Assembly (NCBI RefSeq): GCF_016806065.1
Contig: NZ_CP032405.1
Coordinates: forward strand, 2,632,001-2,696,000
Reading direction: 5' to 3'
DNA length: 64,000 nucleotides
DNA from: Rhizobium rosettiformans
GTDB taxonomy: Bacteria > Pseudomonadota > Alphaproteobacteria > Rhizobiales > Rhizobiaceae
This document shows, in pieces, positions 18,069 through 27,384 of the stretch. The translations under genes were made by a program, and so were the position numbers. Each line of letters starts with the position of its first letter. The first letter of the stretch is position 1. The notes beneath the pieces are model-generated. The model saw only the letters and a program-made list of their open reading frames with translations. It was not told the origin of the DNA and made no database searches.

Positions 18069-19556
18069 TCAACCGTCGATATCGTCGAGCAGTTGCCGTG
18101 CCGCACTTGTCGTCACGCGGCGTGTCTCCACCTCGTCGCGCCGGTTGGCGAGCAGCTCGGTCGCCAACAGCTGTTCGGCGAGATCCGCCGGCAGCGACAG
18201 GATCACACGCCCCTCATGGGCGTTGAGCCCGCCGAGTTCGGTGCGCTTGGCGGTGATCATCCCGCCAGCCACCGTATTGTTGGTGTCCGGATCGATCAGG
18301 ATGAAGGCGCCGGTGCCGCGGTTCAGCTCGTAAGGGTCAAAGATCGCCGTCTCGTCAAAGGAAAGATGCACCTTGCCGATCGCGTTCATCTGCAGCATGT
18401 CGGCTGACTGCCACTTTCCGGACTTGAGATCCAGCTGCTGTACCGGCTCGACCTGCACGCGCTGGCGGCGCGAGCCGGCCTTCAGCCAGTAGCGCTTGCC
18501 GGGCACGATGCCATCGGGCTGCAGGGCCACGATCTGGGCGTCGAAGGCAAGGCCCGTCTGCGGCTGGGCATCGAGCGAGACGATCATATCGCCGCGCGCC
18601 ACGTCCACCTGGCGGTCGAGCACCAAGGTGATCGCATCGCCGGAAACGGCGGCGTTGCGCACGAGGTCGAAGGTGACGATCTGCTTGACATTGGCGACCT
18701 GGCCGGAGGGCAGGATGGCGACGCTGTCGCCGGGCTTCACGGCACCGCCGGCAACCGTGCCCTGATAGCCGCGGAAGCTCTCACCCGGACGCGAAACGCG
18801 CTGGACGGGCAGGCGGAAGCCGGTCGACTGGCCGGAACGCAGCGTGGCGAGTTCCAGTGTCTCGACCAGCGTCGGTCCTTCATACCACGGGATCACCGAT
18901 CGCGCGGAATAGACGACGTTTTCGCCCTTCAGCGCCGACATCGGGATCGCGGTCACCTGGCGCACGCCGAGCGACAAGGCGAGCGCCTTGAAATCGGTGC
19001 TGATCTGGTCGAACACGGCGCGGTCATAAGCCACGAGGTCGAACTTGTTCACCGCCAGCACGAACTGCTTGATGCCCATCAGTGAGGCGATGGTGGCATG
19101 GCGGCGTGTCTGCTCGAGCAGTCCGGCACGGGCATCGACCAGCAGGATGGCGAGATCCGCCGTCGAGGCGCCGGTTGCCATGTTGCGGGTGTACTGCTCA
19201 TGGCCGGGCGTGTCGGCGACGATGAAGGAGCGGCGGTCGGTGGCGAAATAGCGATAGGCGACATCGATGGTGATGCCCTGTTCGCGCTCCGCCTGCAACC
19301 CGTCGAGAAGCAGGGCGAAATCGGGCAGGCCAAGGTCGTTCTGCTGGCCGCTATCACGACGCAGCGTCGCCGCCTGGTCTTCCTTGACGGCCTTGGTATC
19401 CCACAGCAGACGCCCGATCAGCGTCGACTTGCCGTCATCGACGGAGCCGCAGGTGATCAGACGCAGCGGACGGCTGTCGCGAATGACCGCTGCGGCTTCG
19501 GCGTGCGGCACCTCGAGGATTTCGGCGGCGAGGGCGGTGTTGGCTTGAGCGGTCAT
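18069..19556 (-). CDS. cysN: sulfate adenylyltransferase subunit 1 (GTPase)
   Basis: CysN, 495 residues, the GTP-hydrolysing subunit of ATP sulfurylase, which makes adenosine phosphosulfate (APS) from sulfate and ATP. Motifs seen: P-loop GSVDDGKSTLIGRLL (about 37-51), G3 DTPGHEQYTRNM, G4 NKFDLV, then two beta-barrel domains. The length shows no fused APS-kinase (CysC/NodQ) domain, which fits a pathway through APS reductase (CysH nearby) rather than PAPS. The start is 1 base after the cysD stop. Confidence 0.95.
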   Translation of the reverse strand: MTAQANTALAAEILEVPHAEAAAVIRDSRPLRLITCGSVDDGKSTLIGRLLWDTKAVKEDQAATLRRDSGQQNDLGLPDFALLLDGLQAEREQGITIDVAYRYFATDRRSFIVADTPGHEQYTRNMATGASTADLAILLVDARAGLLEQTRRHATIASLMGIKQFVLAVNKFDLVAYDRAVFDQISTDFKALALSLGVRQVTAIPMSALKGENVVYSARSVIPWYEGPTLVETLELATLRSGQSTGFRLPVQRVSRPGESFRGYQGTVAGGAVKPGDSVAILPSGQVANVKQIVTFDLVRNAAVSGDAITLVLDRQVDVARGDMIVSLDAQPQTGLAFDAQIVALQPDGIVPGKRYWLKAGSRRQRVQVEPVQQLDLKSGKWQSADMLQMNAIGKVHLSFDETAIFDPYELNRGTGAFILIDPDTNNTVAGGMITAKRTELGGLNAHEGRVILSLPADLAEQLLATELLANRRDEVETRRVTTSAARQLLDDIDG

Positions 19557-19557
19557 C

Positions 19558-20514
19558 TCAGAAATATCCTTCGCGCTTCTTCTTTTCCATCGAACCGGCC
19601 TGGTCGCGGTCGATGGCGCGGCCCTGGCGTTCGGAGACGGTGGCGATTTCGAGTTCGGCGATCACCTCGTCGAGGGTGGTCGCATGGGAGCGGATGCCGC
19701 CGGTGAGCGGCCAGCAACCGAGGGTGCGGAAGCGCAGCATGCCTTCCTGGATCTGTTCGCCGGGCAGCGCTTCGAAGCGCGGATCTTCGGCCCACATCAG
19801 CATCCCGTCCCGCTCCACATACTTCTGCTTCTTCGCATAATAGAGCGGCGGCAGTTCGATGTTTTCGGCCTGGATGTAGCGCCAGATGTCGACCTCGGTC
19901 CAGTTCGACAGCGGGAAGGCGCGCACGCTTTCACCGCGGCGGATCATGCCGTTATAGATGTTCCAGAGTTCCGGGCGCTGGTTGCGCGGATCCCATTTAT
20001 GGTCGGGCGTGCGGAAGGAATAGATGCGCTCCTTGGCGCGGGAGGCTTCCTCGTCGCGGCGCGCGCCGCCGAAGGCCGCGTCATACTTGCCGGCATCGAG
20101 TGCTTGGCGGAGCGCCTCCGTCTTCATCACGTCGGTATGATAGGCCGAGCCATGGCTGAAGGGACCGATGCCTTCTTCCTTGCCGCGCGGATTGGTGTGT
20201 ACGATGAGGTCGAGATCGAACTTCTCCGCCGTCGCATCGCGAAACGCGATCATCTCGGGGAATTTCCAGCCGGTGTCGATATGCAACAGCGGGAAGGGCA
20301 CACGACCGGGGAAGAAGGCCTTGCGCGCCAGATGCAGGAGCACCGACGAGTCCTTGCCGATCGAGTAGAGCATGACCGGCTTTTCAAACTCGGCCGCCAC
20401 TTCGCGGAAGATATAGATCGCCTCATTCTCCAGCGCCTTCAGATGCGGATCGAGCGGCGGCTTGGTGATCGGGTCGCGCGAATGCGGATCGAATTCGGAT
20501 GTGTGCGTGTGCAT
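19558..20514 (-). CDS. cysD: sulfate adenylyltransferase subunit 2
   Basis: CysD, 318 residues, the catalytic ATP-pyrophosphatase subunit of ATP sulfurylase. The PP-loop is [13 protein letters not shown] (about 49-61). [20 protein letters not shown] and the C-terminal KKKREGYF are typical. I chose the ATG at 20514 ([11 protein letters not shown]); an upstream in-frame start would extend into the palindromic repeat. It lies between cysH and cysN in one transcription unit. Confidence 0.95.
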   Translation of the reverse strand: MHTHTSEFDPHSRDPITKPPLDPHLKALENEAIYIFREVAAEFEKPVMLYSIGKDSSVLLHLARKAFFPGRVPFPLLHIDTGWKFPEMIAFRDATAEKFDLDLIVHTNPRGKEEGIGPFSHGSAYHTDVMKTEALRQALDAGKYDAAFGGARRDEEASRAKERIYSFRTPDHKWDPRNQRPELWNIYNGMIRRGESVRAFPLSNWTEVDIWRYIQAENIELPPLYYAKKQKYVERDGMLMWAEDPRFEALPGEQIQEGMLRFRTLGCWPLTGGIRSHATTLDEVIAELEIATVSERQGRAIDRDQAGSMEKKKREGYF

Positions 20515-20558
20515 GGTCTCTGTCTGCCTTGATGGCCATCGACGATGGCATTTCGTGG

Positions 20559-20706
20559 CACCCCCCTCTGCCTGCCGGCATCTCCCCCACAAGGAGGGAG
20601 ACCGAAATCCGCTTCCCTAGCGCCCAGTCCAGGCAGGGAGGCGAGTGGCTGGCGCCCCGCTCTCCCCCCTTGTGGGGGAGATGTCACGGAGTGACAGAGG
20701 GGGGTG
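20559..20706. repeat. palindromic intergenic repeat with 12-bp terminal inverted repeats
   Basis: A 148-base element in the cysH-cysD gap. It is bounded by CACCCCCCTCTG (20559-20570) and its exact complement CAGAGGGGGGTG (20695-20706), with inner CATCTCCCCCACA and TGTGGGGGAGATG also complementary. A related but more diverged copy lies at 37543-37720. It resembles the short mosaic/palindromic elements common between rhizobial genes. It could fold in the cys transcript and affect cysDN expression. Confidence 0.75.
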
Positions 20707-20723
20707 AATTCTAAAGTCTCAAC

Positions 20724-21470
20724 TCAAGCCGGCGTTGGCACCAGAGACGTCGCCGCCTCCGGCACATGCAGGCCGCATTCGCGCTTCTCGTCATTCTCCC
20801 ACCACCAGCGGCCGGCGCGCTCCGGCTCGCCAGGCTTGATTGCCCTTGTGCAGGGCTCGCAGCCGATCGACGGATAGCCTCGGGCATGCAGCGGATTGAT
20901 CGGCACGCTTTCGGCTTCGACATAGGCGTTGATGTCGTCGAGCGACCAGTCGGCCAGCGGGTTGACCTTGATCAGGTCGCGCTCGGCGTCATATTCGGCA
21001 AAGGGCGTGGTTGCCCGGTTGCCGGATTGCGAGCGGCGCAAGCCCGTGATCCAGAAGCGGGCGCCTGACAGCGCCTCCGCCAGCGGAACCAGCTTGCGCA
21101 CATGACAGCAGGCATGCCGCGCTTCGACGCTTTCGTAAAAGCCGTTCAAACCAAATTTCGCCGCATAGGCGTCGATGTCGTCCTGGTGCGGATGGAAACG
21201 CTTGATGGCGATGCCGAAGCGCTCTTCGGTCTCGGCGATCAGGTCGACCGTTTCCTTGAACAGCCGCCCGGTCTCCAGCGTCGAAACATCGATCGGTAGC
21301 TGGCCAAGCCCGATCGCTGCCGTGATCACCTGATCCTCGATGCCGAGCGACGTCGTGAAGACGGCGCGGCCATCGAGGCTCGCTACGATGCGCAGGCGTT
21401 CGGTGAGGTCTGCGGATGCGAGTTGCTGGTCCAGTGCCCTGGCCAGGTCTGCGGAGGTGTTGATGGTCAT
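20724..21470 (-). CDS. cysH: adenosine phosphosulfate (APS) reductase
   Basis: A 248-residue assimilatory sulfonucleotide reductase that reduces APS to sulfite. It carries the four cysteines of the [4Fe-4S] type, in ACCHVRKL and GCEPCTRA, and the catalytic C-terminal Cys in RECGLH. The PP-loop region is VFTTSLGIEDQ. The cluster cysteines identify an APS rather than a PAPS enzyme, consistent with no APS kinase in cysN. The ATG at 21470 (MTINTSADLARAL) is preferred to an upstream codon. It is first in the cysH-cysD-cysN series and divergent from an Rrf2 regulator. Confidence 0.93.
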   Translation of the reverse strand: MTINTSADLARALDQQLASADLTERLRIVASLDGRAVFTTSLGIEDQVITAAIGLGQLPIDVSTLETGRLFKETVDLIAETEERFGIAIKRFHPHQDDIDAYAAKFGLNGFYESVEARHACCHVRKLVPLAEALSGARFWITGLRRSQSGNRATTPFAEYDAERDLIKVNPLADWSLDDINAYVEAESVPINPLHARGYPSIGCEPCTRAIKPGEPERAGRWWWENDEKRECGLHVPEAATSLVPTPA

Positions 21471-21691
21471 GTCGGTTCCCTGCTCAGTCGTGCCATTATC
21501 CAGCATGAGCGGCGGGGCGGACAGAAATCGACATGCGCGGAGGCGCGGACAAAGAGCAAATATCTCTCTCTCACGCGCCTATCGCGGCAATTCGTGCCGC
21601 AGCGTCGAAATGATCCGTGGAATGCCATGGCAAATTGCGCTATGGCCGGACCCACGATTGTGGCACCGGTTCTGGCAGATTTAGACGCTCG

Positions 21692-22123
21692 ATGATCACA
21701 CAGAAAGCCAAATACGCGCTGAGGGCGCTGACACTCCTCGCTCGCGCAGAGCCGGGCGAGCCGATCCAGATTCCCGATATCGCCGACCGCCAAAAGATCC
21801 CGAAGAAGTTTCTCGAGCAGATCATGCTGGATTTGAAACGTGGCGGCATGGTCGAAAGCCGGCGTGGAAAACAGGGCGGTTATCTGCTGCACCGGCCGGC
21901 AAGCGAGATCACCTATGGCGAAGTGCTGCGCCTGATCGACGGTCCCGTCGCACCCTTGCCCTGCCTTTCGCTCACCGCCTATCGCCGCTGCGAGGATTGT
22001 GATGGCGAGACCGATTGCGAGATCCGCCGGGTGTTCGCTCGCGTGGCCGACGAGACCCGGGCGGTGCTGCTCTCGACGAGCCTTGCGGATGCCGCAGGCG
22101 AAGTCACCGAACCTGCCCACTGA
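21692..22123 (+). CDS. Rrf2-family regulator, probable cysteine regulon control
   Basis: A 143-residue Rrf2 protein. The winged helix is at about 1-60 (KAKYALRALTLLARA, PKKFLEQIMLDLKRGG). A cysteine-containing loop follows (PCLSLTAYRRCEDCDGETDCEIRRVF). The cysteines could bind an Fe-S cluster as in IscR/RirA, or the protein could act like CymR in sulfur control. The divergent position next to cysH favours a sulfur role; this is inference. The ATG at 21692 begins the conserved domain. Confidence 0.85.
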   Translation: MITQKAKYALRALTLLARAEPGEPIQIPDIADRQKIPKKFLEQIMLDLKRGGMVESRRGKQGGYLLHRPASEITYGEVLRLIDGPVAPLPCLSLTAYRRCEDCDGETDCEIRRVFARVADETRAVLLSTSLADAAGEVTEPAH

Positions 22124-22163
22124 AAGGGACAGGCCGAAAGTCCTTCACGATATCAAAAAATGC

Positions 22164-22195
22164 AAAAAAGGCCCCGGGACCGAAGCCCCGAGGCC
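22164..22195 (-). terminator. intrinsic terminator of the small-protein array
   Basis: On the minus strand a GC-rich hairpin (GGCC-t-CGGG pairing with CCCG-g-GGCC around a GCTTCGGT loop) is followed by six T residues. It lies 18 bases past the stop of the first array gene and, on the other side, 40 bases past the Rrf2 stop. Confidence 0.75.
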
Positions 22196-22212
22196 CACCA
22201 CGCACCCTTGAA

Positions 22213-22461
22213 TCAGGAAGCGTTGGAAACAGTGCGGTTAACCAGGGTCACCGTCTTGTCGGCGTTGACCTTGTAGACTTCGCGAACGTCGCGGCCGTCA
22301 CCGTTGGAGAAGGTGTGGAAGAAGGTCGAACCGGCGGGTGCCTTTTCCAGCTGAACATTGGCGTTGTCATAGGTGATCGAGCCCGGGATCGGCTGGACGG
22401 CTGCAAAAGCGGCCGAACCGGCTGCGAGGGAAATGAGGGCTGCAGAGATGATGGTCTTCAT
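22213..22461 (-). CDS. small exported protein, array copy 1
   Basis: An 82-residue protein with a signal peptide ending SAAFA (residue 20) and a mature part of about 62 residues (VQPIPGSITYDN, FFHTF, EVYKVNAD). It is the most diverged of four close copies at 22213-23533, with changes including N34-A and R60. I do not recognise a named function. The Tyr/Phe-rich beta-strand pattern without cysteines suggests a small periplasmic fold. It is the last gene of the array before the terminator. Confidence 0.75.
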   Translation of the reverse strand: MKTIISAALISLAAGSAAFAAVQPIPGSITYDNANVQLEKAPAGSTFFHTFSNGDGRDVREVYKVNADKTVTLVNRTVSNAS

Positions 22462-22570
22462 GATCGTGTTCCTTGTGTAGCGTTGGGTTGGCGGCGGCCC
22501 GGTTGGGGGGAAGGGGGAGGGGAAACCGAGCCTGCCGTCGAAGGGTGTTGCGTCCTGGGAGGCGCGCTGA

Positions 22571-22819
22571 TTACGAAGCGTTGGAGATCGTGCGGGTGAC
22601 GAGGGTCACCGTCTGGTCGGCGTTGACCTTGTAGACTTCGTTGACGTCACGACCGCTGCCGTCTGAGAAGGTGTGGAAGAAGGTCGAACCGGCGGGAGCC
22701 TTTTCGAGCTGGGCGTTCGGGTTGTCATAGGTGATCGAGCCCGGGATCGGCTGGACGGAAGCGAAAGCGGCCGAGCCGGCTGCGAGCGAGATGAGGGCTG
22801 CAGAGATGATGGTCTTCAT
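22571..22819 (-). CDS. small exported protein, array copy 2
   Basis: 82 residues, signal peptide ending AAFA, mature part beginning SVQPIPGSITY. It differs from copy 3 by a single residue (Ala43 here, Val43 there). The 3' flank CTGGGAGGCGCGCTGATTAC is also shared with copy 3, so the duplicated unit includes intergenic DNA. Function unknown. Confidence 0.75.
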   Translation of the reverse strand: MKTIISAALISLAAGSAAFASVQPIPGSITYDNPNAQLEKAPAGSTFFHTFSDGSGRDVNEVYKVNADQTVTLVTRTISNAS

Positions 22820-22916
22820 GGTGATGGTCCTTTGTGCGTTTTGTGGGCGGCGGCTCAGTGTCAGAGGGGAGGGGCCGAGCCTGCCGCCGAAGGGTGCGTC
22901 CTGGGAGGCGCGCTGA

Positions 22917-23165
22917 TTACGAAGCGTTGGAGATCGTGCGGGTGACGAGAGTCACCGTCTGGTCGGCATTGACCTTGTAGACTTCGTTGACGTCACGACC
23001 GCTGCCGTCTGAGAACGTGTGGAAGAAGGTCGAACCAACAGGTGCCTTCTCAAGCTGTGCGTTCGGGTTGTCATAGGTGATCGAGCCCGGGATCGGCTGG
23101 ACGGAAGCGAAAGCGGCCGAGCCGGCTGCGAGGGAGATGAGGGCTGCGGAGATGATGGTCTTCAT
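22917..23165 (-). CDS. small exported protein, array copy 3
   Basis: 82 residues, identical to copy 2 except Val43. Near-identity at protein and DNA level points to recent duplication or gene conversion. Exported by a Sec-type signal peptide. Function unknown. Confidence 0.75.
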   Translation of the reverse strand: MKTIISAALISLAAGSAAFASVQPIPGSITYDNPNAQLEKAPVGSTFFHTFSDGSGRDVNEVYKVNADQTVTLVTRTISNAS

Positions 23166-23284
23166 GGTGATAGTCCTTGTGTAGCGTTCTTGTGGGGCGG
23201 CGGCTCGGGGCGGTGGAGTGGGCCAAGCCTGCCGCTGGAGGTCTTCACGTCTTGGGAGGCGTGTTGGGTTGATGCGCTTCGAGA

Positions 23285-23533
23285 TTACGAAGCGTTGGAG
23301 ATCGTGCGGGTGACGAGGGTCACCGTCTGGTCGGCGTTGACCTTGTAGACTTCGTTGACGTCACGACCGCTGCCGTCCGAGAAGGTGTGGAAGAAGGTCG
23401 AACCGGCGGGCGCCCGCTCCAGCTGGACGTTCGGGTTGTCATAGGTGATCGAGCCCGGGATCGGCTGGACGGAGGCGAAAGCGGCCGAGCCGGCTGCGAG
23501 GGTGATGAGGGCTGCAGAAAGAATGGTCTTCAT
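23285..23533 (-). CDS. small exported protein, array copy 4
   Basis: 82 residues, four changes from copy 2 (Leu5, Thr11, Val36, Arg40), two of them in the signal peptide. Same predicted cleavage after AFA. Function unknown. Confidence 0.75.
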   Translation of the reverse strand: MKTILSAALITLAAGSAAFASVQPIPGSITYDNPNVQLERAPAGSTFFHTFSDGSGRDVNEVYKVNADQTVTLVTRTISNAS

Positions 23534-23636
23534 GGTCAGGTTTCCTTATCTAAGATTGAGTTACGCCTCAGGTTATCAGCTCTAGATTGTGGTCATGGGT
23601 AGCGTCTACCCTTGATGGGGATCGTCCTGCGTGCCG

Positions 23637-23876
23637 TCAGTCGTTCGACGTCGAACGGGAGACGAGGGAGACGGTCCGGTCTGCATTCACCTTGTAGATC
23701 TCATGGACTTCCGTGCCGTTGAGATGGAAGGTGTGGAAGAAGTTCGAACCGGCGGGTGCCTGTTCGAGCCTTGGCTGCGCACCGCCATAGGTGATTGAGC
23801 CTGGGACTGGCTCGATCGCGAAAGCGGCCGAAGCGGCTGCGATGGTGGTCAGGAGTGCTGCTGCGATGGTCTTCAT
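23637..23876 (-). CDS. small exported protein, diverged array copy 5
   Basis: 79 residues, clearly related to the other four (PVPGSITYGG, LEQAPAGSNFFHTF, YKVNADRTVSLVSRS) but much more diverged, so it is an older paralogue. Signal peptide MKTIAAALLTTIAAASAAFA. I chose the ATG at 23876; a longer frame upstream lacks a signal peptide at its N terminus. It is the first gene of the array in transcription order. Confidence 0.7.
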   Translation of the reverse strand: MKTIAAALLTTIAAASAAFAIEPVPGSITYGGAQPRLEQAPAGSNFFHTFHLNGTEVHEIYKVNADRTVSLVSRSTSND

Positions 23877-24011
23877 TGTGTTGGCCTTTAGAACCTTGCG
23901 TAATCGAACTGCTCGGTTCGATGAGATGTATTTGGCGTATTGCGATTGGGAAATCAATACCCCTTTGCGCACAATCGAACTGATTGGTTCGGTGAAAGTG
24001 CCCGGTATCAT

Positions 24012-24476
24012 GGAGGATACTTGAATGAAGGATTGAGGAAAAACAGCGGGTTAGGCTGGAAAGACACCGTCATTTAACTATGACATACAACGATTATTTT
24101 TTGTCACAATCACCCTTTTGTGACGATGATGTGGGGTAGGGAGGCGAGGGGCAGGTCCTCCAATCACCCTGATTGATCGCTGACTGACGGCCACCGGGCA
24201 GGCCCTGTGAAGCGCAGGCGCGACTGCCATCACGAGATCGCCGATTGCCAGGCATTGCTGAGCACTCGGTCCACGTCGACCGTCCGCGAGGATGGCTCCG
24301 CCATTTCGTCCGTTGCCGATATGGCGGGAGATTTCCCCATGATCGATGACCTTGCCAGCCTGTCCATTCTGTCGCCGCCACCTCTTTCGAGCACCGTTTT
24401 GCTATTTTCCCGACCGTGTTGACTAAGACGACTTGTGCGGTAGTCTTAAATCGTTAGCGCCAGAGAGGAGGCACAG
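24012..24476. other. long intergenic region before sulfate-binding protein gene
   Basis: 465 bases with no convincing gene. The last 60 bases carry a -35-like TTGACT (24419-24424), an inverted repeat (24424-24448) and the ribosome-binding site GAGGAGG before the ATG at 24477. The AT-rich part 24060-24120 may hold the promoter of the small-protein array on the other strand. Confidence 0.4.
24424..24448. promoter_or_regulatory. inverted repeat operator before sulfate-binding protein gene
   Basis: TAAGAC at 24424-24429 and GTCTTA at 24443-24448 are exact complements separated by 13 bases. They begin at the end of a -35-like TTGACT, about 30-50 bases before the start codon. The position suits a repressor of sulfate uptake genes; the regulator (Rrf2 or a LysR type) is not identified. 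Confidence 0.4.
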
Positions 24477-25496
24477 ATGAAAAAGTGCATTGGGAAAAAT
24501 CTTGCGGCGTTTCTCGTCGGACTGAGCCTGTCCACCGGACTTGTGCTGCCGGCTGGAGCAACTGAGCTGCTGAACGTGTCCTATGATCCGACGCGCGAGC
24601 TCTATTCCGAGTTCAACACCGCCTTCGCCACGCATTGGAAGCAGGAGACGGGCGAGGACGTGCGGATCAGCCAGTCGCATGGCGGCTCGGGTCGTCAGGC
24701 GCGCGCCGTGATGGAAGGCCTTGAGGCCGATGTCGTAACCCTCGCCCTGCAAAGCGACATCGACATCATCTCCGAGCGGACAAATCTCATCGCGCCCGAC
24801 TGGCGTGCACGCCTGCCGAACAATTCGTCCCCCTACACCTCGACCATCGTCTTTCTGGTGCGCAAGGGCAATCCGAAGGGCATCCAGGATTGGGGCGATC
24901 TGGTGAAGGGCGATGTGCAGATCGTCACCCCGAACCCGAAGACCTCGGGCGGCGCGCGCTGGAATTATCTCGCCGCCTGGGCCTGGGCCAACAAGGAATT
25001 CGGCGGCGACCAGCAGAAGATCCGCGACTATATCGCCGAGATCTACCGCCGCGCCCCCGTGCTCGATACCGGTGCCCGAGGCTCGCTGACGAGCTTTGCC
25101 CAGCGCGAGATCGGCGACGTGCTGATCTCCTGGGAAAACGAGGCCTATCTCGCCGGCAAGGAATTCGGCGCTGACCAGTTCGACATCGTCACCCCCTCGC
25201 TGTCGATCCTCGCCGAACCGCCGGTCGCGGTCGTCGATGTCGTCGTCGACAAGAAGGGCACCCGCAAACAGGCGGAAGCCTATCTGAACTACCTCTATTC
25301 GGCAGAAGGCCAGGCGCTTGCCGCCAAGCACTTCTATCGCCCCTCGCGTCCGGATCTTGTGGCCCCAGGCTCCGGCCCCGAACTGCCGAAGCTCGATCTC
25401 GTCACCATCGACGATCCGCTTTTCGGCGGCTGGGCCAAGGCGCAGCCGGAGCATTTCGGCGAAGGCGGTGTCTTCGACCAGATCTACCGCCCCTGA
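24477..25496 (+). CDS. periplasmic sulfate-binding protein
   Basis: A 339-residue Sbp/CysP-family protein with a signal peptide (about 1-30, ending AGA). Diagnostic segments: [41 protein letters not shown] and the C-terminal [17 protein letters not shown]. It binds sulfate or thiosulfate for a CysTWA-type ABC importer. No cysT/W/A genes are next to it here, so it must use a transporter encoded elsewhere or be a spare copy. The start follows GAGGAGG. An intrinsic terminator separates it from the SulP gene. Confidence 0.92.
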   Translation: MKKCIGKNLAAFLVGLSLSTGLVLPAGATELLNVSYDPTRELYSEFNTAFATHWKQETGEDVRISQSHGGSGRQARAVMEGLEADVVTLALQSDIDIISERTNLIAPDWRARLPNNSSPYTSTIVFLVRKGNPKGIQDWGDLVKGDVQIVTPNPKTSGGARWNYLAAWAWANKEFGGDQQKIRDYIAEIYRRAPVLDTGARGSLTSFAQREIGDVLISWENEAYLAGKEFGADQFDIVTPSLSILAEPPVAVVDVVVDKKGTRKQAEAYLNYLYSAEGQALAAKHFYRPSRPDLVAPGSGPELPKLDLVTIDDPLFGGWAKAQPEHFGEGGVFDQIYRP

Positions 25497-25521
25497 CGGG
25501 CGGCTCCTCCCAAGGGTCAGG

Positions 25522-25550
25522 AAGGCGGTTCCGAAAGGGCCGCCTTTTTT
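25522..25550 (+). terminator. intrinsic terminator after sulfate-binding protein gene
   Basis: AAGGCGG (25522-25528) pairs with CCGCCTT (25540-25546), and a run of six T bases (25545-25550) closes the element. It lies 26 bases past the stop codon. Confidence 0.85.
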
Positions 25551-25640
25551 GTCTAGAGTAGGCAAGGTCGCATTGCTCGCCGTCAGTCGCCCATCGTTGC
25601 GCCGCGCCAGCTTTTCCGCTACACACCCTCATCCACAAGG

Positions 25641-25659
25641 ACCCGGTGCAAATCCGGGT
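25641..25659 (+). promoter_or_regulatory. hairpin in the SulP leader, possible sul1-like element
   Basis: ACCCGG-tgcaaat-CCGGGT is a perfect 6-bp stem with a 7-base loop in the 214-base region between the terminator and the SulP gene. Rhizobiales are known to carry the sul1 RNA motif upstream of SulP genes. I cannot confirm the consensus from memory, so this is only a pointer to a possible cis-regulatory RNA. Confidence 0.3.
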
Positions 25660-25764
25660 GGCTCTTCTGGCCGCCGATCCGCCAGACAACACAGCAACGC
25701 AACCCTTTTCGTTTCCTGGCCCGAGACCCGCTCGGACCGTTGCAACAACTGTGAAAAATCAAGA

Positions 25765-27252
25765 ATGCAAACACTTATCCAGTACCGCCGCGAGTGGTTC
25801 TCCAACATCCGTGGCGACATCCTCTCGGGCATCGTCGTGGCGCTCGCCCTCATCCCTGAGGCCATCGGCTTCTCGGTCATCGCCGGCGTCGATCCCAAGG
25901 TTGGCCTTTATGCCTCCTTCGCCATTGCCTGCGTCACCGCCTTCGTCGGCGGCCGTCCCGGTATGATCTCGGCAGCGACTGCCGCCACAGCCGTCATCAT
26001 GGTCTCGCTGGTGAAGGACCACGGCCTGCAATATCTCTTCGCCGCCACCATCCTGATGGGTGTCATCCAGATCCTCGCCGGCTTCCTGAAGCTCGGCCGC
26101 GTCATGCGCTTCGTCTCCCGCTCGGTCATCACTGGCTTCGTCAACGCGCTCGCCATCCTGATCTTCATGGCACAGCTGCCAGAACTGATCGGCGTGCCGG
26201 GCCTGACCTATGCCATGATCGCCGGCGGCCTCGCGATCATCTACCTCTTCCCCTATGTGACCAAGGCGATCCCGTCGCCGCTGGTCGCCATCATCGTGTT
26301 GACGACGCTTGCCTGGTGGACGGGCATGGACTTGCGCACCGTCGCCGACCTCGGCGAACTGCCCTCGACGCTGCCCGTCTTCCTGCTGCCGGATGTGCCG
26401 CTCACCTGGGAGACGCTGCAGATCATCCTGCCCTATTCGCTGACGCTCGCCGCCGTCGGCCTGCTGGAGTCCTTGCTGACCGCGCAGATCGTCGATGACA
26501 TGACCGACACCCCGAGCAACAAGAGCCAGGAATGCATCGGTCAGGGCACGGGCAACATCGCCTCCGCCATGATCGGCGGCATGGGCGGCTGCGCCATGAT
26601 CGGCCAGTCTGTCATCAACGTCACCTCGGGCGGCCGCGGACGCCTGTCGGCCTTCGTTGCCGGCGCCTTCCTGCTCTTCCTGATCGTGGTGCTCGACGAT
26701 CTCGTCCGCATCATTCCGATGGCAGCCCTGGTCGCCATCATGATCATGGTCTCGATCGGAACCTTCTCCTGGCGCTCGATCCTGGATCTCCGTCGCAATC
26801 CCTGGCAGTCCTCTGTCGTCATGCTGGCAACGGTCGTGACAGTGGTCGCCACCCATGACCTCGCCAAGGGCGTCATTGTCGGCGTGCTGCTCTCCGGCAT
26901 CTTCTTCGCCGGCAAGGTGGCCAAGCTCTTCCGCATCACCCGCCATAGCGAAGAAACCTCCGGCGCCGTCACCTACCGCGTCACGGGCCAGATCTTCTTC
27001 GCCTCGGCCGAGAGCTTTATTCACGCCTTCGATTTCACGGACAGGGCAAGCAAGATCGTCATCGACGTGACAGCGGCCCATCTCTGGGACATCACCGCCG
27101 TCGGTGCGCTCGACAAGATCGTGCTGAAATACCGCAAGGCCGGTCTCGAGGTCGACGTTCTCGGCTTCAACGAGGCCAGCGCCGACATGGTCGACCGCTT
27201 CGCCCTGCACGACAAGGACGAGCGGCTGGCCGCCAGCGCTGCCTTGCACTGA
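25765..27252 (+). CDS. SulP-family anion transporter with STAS domain
   Basis: A 495-residue inner-membrane transporter. The SulP membrane domain covers about 1-380 ([24 protein letters not shown] near the start, [23 protein letters not shown] mid-protein) and a C-terminal STAS domain about 400-490 ([18 protein letters not shown]). Members exchange sulfate, bicarbonate or other anions. The place beside sulfate-uptake and APS-reduction genes favours sulfate. I chose the ATG at 25765 at the start of conserved sequence; the frame is open far upstream through non-coding DNA. Confidence 0.88.
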   Translation: MQTLIQYRREWFSNIRGDILSGIVVALALIPEAIGFSVIAGVDPKVGLYASFAIACVTAFVGGRPGMISAATAATAVIMVSLVKDHGLQYLFAATILMGVIQILAGFLKLGRVMRFVSRSVITGFVNALAILIFMAQLPELIGVPGLTYAMIAGGLAIIYLFPYVTKAIPSPLVAIIVLTTLAWWTGMDLRTVADLGELPSTLPVFLLPDVPLTWETLQIILPYSLTLAAVGLLESLLTAQIVDDMTDTPSNKSQECIGQGTGNIASAMIGGMGGCAMIGQSVINVTSGGRGRLSAFVAGAFLLFLIVVLDDLVRIIPMAALVAIMIMVSIGTFSWRSILDLRRNPWQSSVVMLATVVTVVATHDLAKGVIVGVLLSGIFFAGKVAKLFRITRHSEETSGAVTYRVTGQIFFASAESFIHAFDFTDRASKIVIDVTAAHLWDITAVGALDKIVLKYRKAGLEVDVLGFNEASADMVDRFALHDKDERLAASAALH

Positions 27253-27384
27253 GATGAGGACAGGGGGCGCCCGCAAACCAGCGCCCTTGTCCCGCTTCAC
27301 CGCACGATCAAGCAAAGGTGAGGTCGCAAATCCGGATCCGCGCACTACCCTTGAGAGTAGCTGTGACCAAATCCGGAGACGATC

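Noticed and set aside
22213..23876. Regularly spaced direct repeats resembling a CRISPR array
   Set aside because: The repeat unit is about 350 bases and each unit is an intact coding gene, so it is a tandem gene duplication. There are no short repeats with spacers and no cas genes.
24207..24422. A 71-codon plus-strand frame before the sulfate-binding protein gene
   Set aside because: No ribosome-binding site, no protein-like pattern and it runs into the promoter region.
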